Below, piece by piece: positions 7,720 to 13,145 of a DNA stretch of 26,352 nt (the first letter of the stretch is position 1; the number at the start of each line of letters is the position of its first letter). The notes beneath the pieces were generated by a model that ran no database searches, was not told where the DNA came from, and was given only the letters and a program-made list of their open reading frames with translations. A program made the translations under genes and the position numbers. Location: positions 1 to 26,352 of the forward strand of contig CACZAK010000041.1 in assembly GCA_902779075.1 (NCBI GenBank). The letters run 5' to 3'. Origin of the DNA: an uncultured bacterium (GTDB lineage Bacteria > Verrucomicrobiota > Kiritimatiellia > RFP12 > UBA1067).

Positions 7720-8718
7720 TTATCCCTTAACTCTCAATTCGCGCTCCGCCAGTTTGAGGTCGGCATCCACCATCATCTTCACAAGCTCCTTGAACGTGAT
7801 CTTCGGCGTCCATCCGAGCACCGTCCGGGCTTTCGTGGGATCGCCGAGCAGCTGATCCACCTCGCTGGGGCGCTCATAGCGGCTGTCATGCTTCACGTAC
7901 TTCTCCCAGTCAAGCCCCACGTAGCCGAATGCCTCGGCGAGGAACTCCTTCACCGAATGCATTTCGCCCGTGGCGAGCACATAGTCGTCGGGGGAGTCCT
8001 GCTGGAGCATCCGCCACATGCCCTCCACGTAGTCGCCGGCAAAACCCCAGTCGCGCCGGGCGTTCACGTTGCCCATGAAAAGCTCCGACTGCAAACCCAT
8101 CTTGATGCGGCTGACCGCGCGCGTGATCTTGCGCGTCACGAACGTCTCGCCGCGACGCGGCGACTCGTGGTTGAAGAGAATGCCGTTGGAGGCATGGAGG
8201 CCGTATGCCTCGCGATAGTTTTTCACGGCCCAGAACGAGTAGAGCTTCGCCACGCCATACGGCGAGCGCGGGTAGAACGGCGTCGTCTCCCGCTGGGGAA
8301 TCTCCTGCACCTTGCCGTAGAGTTCGGATGTCGAGGCCTGGTAAAAGCGCGTCTTCACGCCCGTGAGGCGGATTGCCTCCAGGAGACGCATCGTGCCGAG
8401 CGCGTCCACATCGCCCGTGAACTCGGGCGAGTCGAACGACACGCGCACGTGGCTCTGCGCCGCGAGGTTGTACACCTCGTCAGGAGCGATCTCATGGACG
8501 ATTCGCATGAGATTTGAACTGTCCGCCATGTCCCCATAGTGCAGGAACAGCCGCACGCCGTTCACATGCGGATCCTGGTAGAGATGGTCGATTCGCTGCG
8601 TGTTGAACGTGGAGCTGCGGCGGATGATGCCATGTACCTCATATCCCTTTTCAAGCAACAGCTCAGCCAGATACGAACCGTCCTGGCCAGTTATTCCTGT
8701 TATCAGCGCTTTTTTCAT
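7720..8718 (-). CDS. gmd: GDP-mannose 4,6-dehydratase
   Basis: 332-aa SDR dehydratase catalysing the first committed step from GDP-D-mannose to GDP-L-fucose (formation of GDP-4-keto-6-deoxymannose). The signatures are unambiguous: [20 protein letters not shown] at the N-terminus, [26 protein letters not shown] with the catalytic Glu near residue 131, SPYGVAK (Tyr154, Lys158), [18 protein letters not shown] and [20 protein letters not shown]. The length is in the normal bacterial range of about 330-370. The ATG at 8718 follows AAGG and an extended -10 promoter. It heads the leftward polysaccharide operon and is followed by fcl after the heptad repeat. Confidence 0.98.
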   Translation of the reverse strand: MKKALITGITGQDGSYLAELLLEKGYEVHGIIRRSSTFNTQRIDHLYQDPHVNGVRLFLHYGDMADSSNLMRIVHEIAPDEVYNLAAQSHVRVSFDSPEFTGDVDALGTMRLLEAIRLTGVKTRFYQASTSELYGKVQEIPQRETTPFYPRSPYGVAKLYSFWAVKNYREAYGLHASNGILFNHESPRRGETFVTRKITRAVSRIKMGLQSELFMGNVNARRDWGFAGDYVEGMWRMLQQDSPDDYVLATGEMHSVKEFLAEAFGYVGLDWEKYVKHDSRYERPSEVDQLLGDPTKARTVLGWTPKITFKELVKMMVDADLKLAERELRVKG

Positions 8719-8745
8719 TGCTTTTATACCTTCTGCACGGTTACC

Positions 8746-8774
8746 ATTATAACAAAATCAGGCGCACTTGTCAT
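8746..8774 (-). promoter_or_regulatory. gmd promoter
   Basis: The minus strand shows ATGACA (8774-8769, 5 of 6 to TTGACA), a 17-nt spacer and TGTTATAAT (TATAAT 8751-8746, extended -10). The predicted start leaves a leader of about 20 nt with AAGG before the ATG. The -35 overlaps the stop codon of the kinase gene upstream. Confidence 0.7.
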
Positions 8775-9643
8775 TTAACCCTAAACAGCGCCTCGTATCG
8801 CGATTCAAGATACGTCTTGTAGAATCTGCGCTGTAGATCGGTAAGGAGAGGCGTGTCGTCGATGAAGGCGCATATTGCGTCGAAGTCTATGCGCGGCACG
8901 ATTCGCGAAAGCGAGGGAGCGAGAAACCCCTCGCGATTGGCGGCAATGAAGTCAACATAGCCGATCTTCTTGCCGTTCTCCTTCAACGCCGAGGCGGGAA
9001 AGGTATAGATTCGCGCATCGCGTTCCGCCTTGTCCTCGATGACGCGGCGCATGATGTCGTCGTCGGCCTGCGGAAGAAGACAGCTCCCGAAGTCGAATGC
9101 GGGGGCGATCTCCGCCTTTCGCGTAGCTGGATCAACGAGGAAGCCCCAGTTGCCGTTGTGGCGGTCGAAGTTTCCAAGGAAGGCATCGACGATGAACATA
9201 TCCCAGAAATGCTCCTTAAGCATCACCGGGTCGACGAAGGCCTGAAGCTCAAGCGTCTCAAGTACGTCATCCAACTCCGTTCCCGTTCCGTTGGTTTCCG
9301 AGTCGATCACCGTGTTCTTGATGGAGCAGAAGTCGTAGAGCAACTTGCCATCCGCCGTGAAGTCCCGGCAGGCGCAGACAACCTTCGTCTTACCGTTCGT
9401 GAAGGTACCGAGCCGCGTCTCCTGCGACTTGAGCCCGATCATGTTGGCAATGGTGCTGGCGAGATGTTCGCTCAGGCAGCTGTTGGTGTACGAGAGTGCC
9501 GTCGGCCTGTCGGCGGCGGATGGTGGGAACTTCAGCAGCCACACGTCGCCGTCATAGCGTACGGCAATCTTCTTGCCGTTCGCGCCGTTGTAGGCGCGTC
9601 CGGGCAGGCGTTCGCACTGAGTAAAGTCAATCGCCTCGGTCAT
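8771..9643 (-). CDS. HipA-like kinase (CtkA/HipT type)
   Basis: 290-aa serine/threonine-kinase-fold protein of the HipA superfamily. DGDVWLLKFP holds the likely ATP-binding Lys38. DAFLGNFDRHNGNWGFL is the HipA catalytic loop (Asp160, Asn165), and APAFDFGSCL is the DFG metal-binding motif (Asp184). The N-terminal HipA subdomain 1 is absent, so the protein resembles the short forms CtkA and HipT rather than E. coli HipA (about 440 aa). The start at 9643 overlaps the stop of the 74-aa gene by ATGA; an upstream in-frame extension is low-complexity and basic and is rejected. In known relatives the kinase phosphorylates a tRNA synthetase or another host target and is a toxin. Whether that holds here is unknown. 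No HTH HipB-type antitoxin is adjacent. Confidence 0.82.
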   Translation of the reverse strand: MTEAIDFTQCERLPGRAYNGANGKKIAVRYDGDVWLLKFPPSAADRPTALSYTNSCLSEHLASTIANMIGLKSQETRLGTFTNGKTKVVCACRDFTADGKLLYDFCSIKNTVIDSETNGTGTELDDVLETLELQAFVDPVMLKEHFWDMFIVDAFLGNFDRHNGNWGFLVDPATRKAEIAPAFDFGSCLLPQADDDIMRRVIEDKAERDARIYTFPASALKENGKKIGYVDFIAANREGFLAPSLSRIVPRIDFDAICAFIDDTPLLTDLQRRFYKTYLESRYEALFRVK

Positions 9644-9864
9644 ACGTCCTTTCCCCATAGATACTTGTCGCGAAGATACTGCGCTTGCTCGTGCGTGATC
9701 GCGCCGTCGTTGATCTCGGCGATGTTGATGGAACCGTAGAGTTCTCCCCACAGGCAATCAAGGAGATGCGAATGCTCCTCGACGCCCTTCTTCCAGGCAT
9801 CGAGGTCGTGCGCCAAATACGGCGGCAGGTTACACTCGAACATACTTTCCATTGATTCCATCAT
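9640..9864 (-). CDS. Small acidic protein paired with the HipA-like kinase
   Basis: 74-aa protein rich in acidic and aromatic residues. It has LPPYLAHDLDAWKKGVEE, then LLDCLWGELYGSINIAEI and ITHEQAQYLRDKYLWG. I recall similar small proteins next to HipA-domain kinases, but I cannot name a family. It shares an ATGA overlap with the kinase, so both are made together. It could be the antitoxin or modulator, or the counterpart of HipS in tripartite HipBST systems. No HTH or DNA-binding motif is visible. The start is uncertain: ATG 9864, ATG 9849 and ATG 9840 are all in frame and none has a strong ribosome-binding site. It lies 53 nt after the VapC remnant and may be transcribed from the same promoter. 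Confidence 0.65.
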   Translation of the reverse strand: MMESMESMFECNLPPYLAHDLDAWKKGVEEHSHLLDCLWGELYGSINIAEINDGAITHEQAQYLRDKYLWGKDV

Positions 9865-9917
9865 CTACTCAGTCTGAACGCTCTTCTTCGATCTTGTTGG
9901 AATGGCCTCTACAGACA

Positions 9918-10052
9918 TCACGGCACGAACCTTTCAATTTCAAAGAGCGGAATGGAACGAAAATGCTTCACGTTTGAGGTACAAAGTGGTTGGGCCGCCG
10001 CACGCTTGGAACCTCGTTGGATCAAGATGAAAACGTCCGTGTCAAAGATCAT
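9918..10052 (-). pseudogene. VapC PIN-domain toxin, internally deleted
   Basis: 44-codon frame joining the two ends of a VapC-type ribonuclease, normally about 130 aa. The N-terminus MIFDTDVFILIQRGSKRAA has the first conserved Asp of PIN domains. The C-terminus PLCTSNVKHFRSIPLFEIER is the usual VapC tail. About 85 residues between them are gone, including the other acidic active-site residues, yet the frame is intact. The junction lies around RAAA/QPLC. It cannot be an active nuclease. Its start overlaps the antitoxin gene by 11 nt, as in intact vapBC operons. Confidence 0.8.
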
Positions 10053-10296
10053 CGAACCGCCTCCTACGCAAAGAGTCCAACACATCCTCCACGCTCTGCG
10101 TCGTCTGCACCGCCGAGCCAAAATAGGTATGGTCACAGACTCGCAGTCCGCTGGCTGGCGCATCAACCTCCTCCTTGTAAGGCGAAAGAACTCCCGCCTT
10201 TTGCCCTCTGCATGTAATGATTACCTGCTCGCCCCGCGCAAGCGAGGCGAGCAATTCGTGCGTTCTATAGCGCAAATCCAAAGTTGTTGCAGTCAT
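10042..10296 (-). CDS. Phd/YefM-type antitoxin (orphaned)
   Basis: 84-aa protein. Its first 45 residues (TATTLDLRYRTHELLASLAR, then GEQVIITCRGQKAGVLSPY) follow the Phd/YefM antitoxin fold: strand, helix with a conserved Leu/Arg pattern, then the strand pair around the RGQKAGVL turn. The C-terminal part, ending in VEDVLDSLRRRRFDDL, would be the toxin-binding segment. Such antitoxins dimerise, bind their own operator and neutralise a VapC or RelE toxin. Here the partner VapC is reduced to its ends, so the antitoxin may survive as an autoregulator or against related toxins elsewhere. The ATG at 10296 has AGGAAAG upstream and a consensus promoter. Confidence 0.8.
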   Translation of the reverse strand: MTATTLDLRYRTHELLASLARGEQVIITCRGQKAGVLSPYKEEVDAPASGLRVCDHTYFGSAVQTTQSVEDVLDSLRRRRFDDL

Positions 10297-10325
10297 GCCC
10301 TAACTTTCCTAAATGTATGGTTCTT

Positions 10326-10354
10326 AGTATATACTTCGCCTGGCGCGATGTCAA
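10326..10354 (-). promoter_or_regulatory. Antitoxin operon promoter
   Basis: The minus strand carries a perfect TTGACA (10354-10349), exactly 17 nt, then TATACT (10331-10326). The leader to the antitoxin ATG is about 25 nt and contains AGGAAAG. AGTATATACT around the -10 is palindromic and could be an operator for the antitoxin. Confidence 0.75.
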
Positions 10355-10496
10355 GTCCGCCAATACCGCCAATTCCGCAGAAACTTAATATGAAAGTTTT
10401 GCCGACCTAAGCCGCATAATTCCATGCTGGAGCTTCTGGATAAAGCCTTACGGAATTTTCTAGTCAAATTCTACCCATCCCCCTGCGAAAATCTTG

Positions 10497-10511
10497 TATA
10501 CTATATGCGCC
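10497..10511 (+). promoter_or_regulatory. -10 box directly before the aminotransferase start
   Basis: TATACT (10497-10502) is followed by ATATGCGCC and the ATG at 10512, with no Shine-Dalgarno. A transcript would begin 0-3 nt before the ATG. No convincing -35 is seen at 16-18 nt. Confidence 0.45.
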
Positions 10512-11627
10512 ATGACGAAATGTATTTCCGACAAAACGTCACGTATTTTCCTTTCACCGCCTTGGACTGGTGAACCAGAACGAGCGGCCCTACGCCGCGC
10601 GTTCGCGAGCGGCTACGTCGCGCCGTGCGGGCCGATGGTCGACGAGTTCGACCGACGCCTCGGTGCTCTTTCCAGACAGCACGCCGCCGCCGTCGCCTCA
10701 GGAACCGCTGCGCTCGACCTCCTCATGGCCGAACTTGGAGTAAGTTCCGGCGACAGCGTGGTCACCTCCTCGCTCACCTTCATCGCCACCATCGGCCCCG
10801 CTGTCCACCGCGGAGCCACGCCCGTGTTCGTAGATTCCGACCCCGCGACCGGCCTAATCTCCCTCCCGCTCCTACAGCGCGCCTTACGCGACAAGCGCAA
10901 ACCCAAGTGCGTTATCGCCGCAGACCTCTACGGGCAGTGCTGCGACTACGACGCCCTCGAAGCACTTTGCGCCGAGTATGACGTGCCACTCATCATCGAC
11001 GCCGCAGAATCCGTGGGGGCCACATCCAATGGGCGCCCCGCCGGACACGCCGGCCTCGCCGCCGTCTACTCGTTCAATGGCAACAAGATCATCACCACAT
11101 CTGGAGGCGGCGCGGTACTCTCACGCGATCCGGAAATTGTCTGCCGCGCCCGATGGCGCGCCCAACAGGCACGCGAGCCCGTACAATGGTATGAACACCG
11201 CGAGATTGGCTTCAACTACCGCATGAGCAACCTCCTCGGCGCACTCGGTTGCGCGCAGCTCGACCGTCTGCCCACCATCATCCGGCGCAAGCGCCGTATA
11301 TTCGAGTTTTACGAAAAGGCATTCGCGGCGCGTCCCAAGCTCGGTGCCGTCCCCTTCCCGTGCGCCGCACCAGAGGAGTCGACGCACTGGCTGAGCGTAT
11401 TTCTCTTCCCCACGCCCGCCACGCGCGACGCTGTGGCCGCACGCCTCGCCGCCGCAAATATCGAATCGCGCCCAGTGTGGAAACCGCTTCATCTCCAGCC
11501 CACCTTCCGGAATTGCCGCGTCTACGGGGGTACCGTCGTGGAGGATTTCTTCAACCGCGGGCTCTGCCTGCCGTCCGGCGCCGGACTCACCCGAAAGGAC
11601 CTTGCGCGTATTGAAGCGTGTCTGTGA
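10512..11627 (+). CDS. DegT/DnrJ/EryC1/StrS family sugar aminotransferase (PglE-like)
   Basis: 371-aa PLP-dependent aminotransferase that converts a 4-keto (or 3-keto) nucleotide sugar to the amino sugar. SFNGNKIITTSGGG places the Schiff-base Lys192 in the exact context of PglE-type UDP-4-keto-6-deoxy-GlcNAc aminotransferases. SGTAALDL (about residues 63-70) and IDAAESVGA (about 162-170) contact PLP, and EIGFNYRMSNLLGALGCAQL and HWLSVFLF are typical C-terminal elements. The ATG at 10512 is chosen because the fold starts there and the -10 box is immediately upstream. The following phosphoglycosyl transferase overlaps its end. No dehydratase (PglF) or acetyltransferase (PglD) is in the window, so the sugar (N,N'-diacetylbacillosamine or another) is inference. 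Confidence 0.9.
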   Translation: MTKCISDKTSRIFLSPPWTGEPERAALRRAFASGYVAPCGPMVDEFDRRLGALSRQHAAAVASGTAALDLLMAELGVSSGDSVVTSSLTFIATIGPAVHRGATPVFVDSDPATGLISLPLLQRALRDKRKPKCVIAADLYGQCCDYDALEALCAEYDVPLIIDAAESVGATSNGRPAGHAGLAAVYSFNGNKIITTSGGGAVLSRDPEIVCRARWRAQQAREPVQWYEHREIGFNYRMSNLLGALGCAQLDRLPTIIRRKRRIFEFYEKAFAARPKLGAVPFPCAAPEESTHWLSVFLFPTPATRDAVAARLAAANIESRPVWKPLHLQPTFRNCRVYGGTVVEDFFNRGLCLPSGAGLTRKDLARIEACL

Positions 11628-12228
11628 CATCCTTCTCGTACTCCTGGCCGCGCCGCTATGGCTGCCCATCTTCGCACTCACTGCGCTTGCGGTGCTGCTC
11701 GTCGAGGGACGCCCCGTGTTCTTCATGCAAACACGCGCGGGACTTCACGCACGCCCCTTCCGCATTGTGAAGTTCCGCTCAATGCGAATGGGTAAAGGTT
11801 CGGACGCTGAACGCCTCGGACGCTTCGGACGCTTCCTGCGCGCGAGTTCGCTTGACGAGCTGCCGGAGCTGTTCCTCGTCCTCGTGGGCAATATGTCGCT
11901 CGTGGGGCCGCGTCCCCTTCCCATGCGTTACCTATCGCGTTACACGCCCGAACAGATGCGCCGACACGAGGTGCGCCCCGGCATCACGGGCTGGGCACAG
12001 ATTCACGGACGCAACGCCCTAGAATGGGAATCCCGCTTTGCGCACGATGTGTGGTACGTCGCCAATCGCTCGCTGTGGCTGGATGTGAAGATCCTCTTCC
12101 TCACGGTCGGTACCGTCTTTGCCGCACGTGGCATCTCCGAGAAAGGTGAGGCCACGATGTCCACCTTTAAAGGTCAAGCTCGTCTTCCGGCATCTGAATC
12201 GTGCGGAGTCCGCACAAGTTCCCGGTGA
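11602..12228 (+). CDS. Initiating phosphoglycosyl transferase (PglC/bacterial sugar transferase family)
   Basis: 208-aa monotopic phosphoglycosyl transferase. It moves a phospho-sugar from a UDP-sugar to undecaprenyl phosphate, starting glycan assembly on the cytoplasmic face. One hydrophobic N-terminal segment (about residues 8-34) is followed by VKFRSMR, the catalytic dyad SLDELPEL (Asp85-Glu86), LVGPRPLP and RPGITGWAQIHGRN. It is short, like PglC and lacking the extra N-terminal membrane domain of WcaJ-type enzymes. It starts with TTG at 11602, 4 nt after AAAGGA and 26 nt inside the aminotransferase gene; no suitable ATG exists. After the usual ending GISEKGEATMSTFKG there are about 20 extra residues of odd composition, probably read-through into unrelated DNA. 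Confidence 0.9.
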   Translation: MRVLKRVCDILLVLLAAPLWLPIFALTALAVLLVEGRPVFFMQTRAGLHARPFRIVKFRSMRMGKGSDAERLGRFGRFLRASSLDELPELFLVLVGNMSLVGPRPLPMRYLSRYTPEQMRRHEVRPGITGWAQIHGRNALEWESRFAHDVWYVANRSLWLDVKILFLTVGTVFAARGISEKGEATMSTFKGQARLPASESCGVRTSSR

Positions 12229-12271
12229 TTTCGCAGCGCAGTTCGCGTTTCGGCAACGGTAGGACGAGCAT
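12167..12271 (-). other. Possible gene remnant antisense to the 3' end of the phosphoglycosyl transferase
   Basis: The minus strand encodes a 34-codon frame from ATG 12271 to TAA 12167. Its composition looks coding (PKRELRCEITGNLCGLRTIQ, then MPEDELDL), and the frame stays open 13 codons further upstream. It coincides with the unusual C-terminal tail of the overlapping gene. It could be the 3' end of a lost gene carried in by recombination. I recognise no family. Confidence 0.25.
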
Positions 12272-12323
12272 GGCACTGACTTCAAACAGTCCTCCAAACG
12301 GGATTGTTGATTGTTGGCGGGCA

Positions 12324-12352
12324 TTGCCGCACTGAAGTTATTTTGGTATACT
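12324..12352 (+). promoter_or_regulatory. hisF promoter
   Basis: TTGCCG (12324-12329, 4 of 6 to consensus), a 17-nt spacer and TATACT (12347-12352) preceded by TGG, an extended -10. The leader of about 25 nt contains AAAGGA before the ATG at 12384. Confidence 0.7.
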
Positions 12353-12383
12353 TTCGCCCAACGGAGAAAAAGAAAGGATTTAC

Positions 12384-13145
12384 ATGGATCGCAAACTTAC
12401 AATCATGCCCTGTCTCGACATGATCAATGGGCGCGTTGTCAAGGGCGTCAATTTCGTAAACATCAAGGACGCCGGCGACCCGGTTGAATGCTGCCGTGCG
12501 TACTGCGCCGCAGGCGCCGACGAGCTCGCAATGCTCGACATCACGGCCACCGTAGAGGGACGCAAGACCCTTCTGGAGGTCGTCCGCAAGGTCGCCGACG
12601 CGGTCACGGTGCCGTTCACCATGGGCGGCGGCATCTCTTCTACTTCGGCCGCCGAAGAGGTCCTCAAGGCCGGCGCGAACAAAGTTTCCACGTCGTCCGC
12701 CGTGTTCCGGCGTCCGGAAATGATCGGGGAGATGGTGCGCGCGTTCGGTCCGGAGCGCGTGACTGTGGCCATCGACGTCGCTCAGAACGCGGCAATGCCG
12801 TCAGGTTACGAGGTGTTCATCGACGGCGGACGCACCGCGACCGGAAAGGACGCGATCGAGTGGGCAAAGCAGGTCAACGACTTCGGCGTCGCCTGCATCC
12901 TCCCTACCTCCAAGTCGACGGACGGCGTGCGCACGGGCTACGACCTCCCGCTCATCCGCAAGATCCGCGCGATTACGGACGCATCCGTAGTCGCATCTGG
13001 CGGCGCAGGGACGATGGAGCACTTTGCCGAGGCCGCCGAGGCGGGCGCCGACGTGCTTCTCGCCGCGTCGGTGTTCCATTTCCATGTCATCGGGATTCCA
13101 GAACTGAAGGAGTTCCTCGCCGACCGCAATCTGCCCGTCCGCTAA
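12384..13145 (+). CDS. hisF: Imidazole glycerol phosphate synthase subunit HisF
   Basis: 253-aa (beta/alpha)8 cyclase. With ammonia from HisH it converts PRFAR to imidazole glycerol phosphate and AICAR in histidine synthesis. Evidence: CLDMINGRVVKGVNFVN with catalytic Asp12 and Lys20, AGADELAMLDI, PFTMGGGI, VAIDVAQ with catalytic Asp131, VASGGAG and LLAASVFHF. The length is standard. The loop read as LLTSMDRDG in many HisF proteins is LPTSKSTDG here, keeping Asp180. The gene has its own promoter and ribosome-binding site and no his neighbours. Its stop interlocks with the convergent stop of the next gene (CTAA, 4-nt overlap). HisF paralogues also occur in polysaccharide loci with WbpG/HisH2, but neither partner is here, so a housekeeping role is more likely. 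Confidence 0.95.
   Translation: MDRKLTIMPCLDMINGRVVKGVNFVNIKDAGDPVECCRAYCAAGADELAMLDITATVEGRKTLLEVVRKVADAVTVPFTMGGGISSTSAAEEVLKAGANKVSTSSAVFRRPEMIGEMVRAFGPERVTVAIDVAQNAAMPSGYEVFIDGGRTATGKDAIEWAKQVNDFGVACILPTSKSTDGVRTGYDLPLIRKIRAITDASVVASGGAGTMEHFAEAAEAGADVLLAASVFHFHVIGIPELKEFLADRNLPVR

Noticed and set aside
7687..8517. A 276-codon plus-strand frame opposite gmd
   Set aside because: Gmd has all its motifs in the other strand; this frame is a shadow.
9644..9757. N-terminal extension of the kinase to 328 aa
   Set aside because: The extra residues are Arg/His-rich, overlap the small upstream gene in another frame, and the ATGA coupling gives a clear start at 9643.
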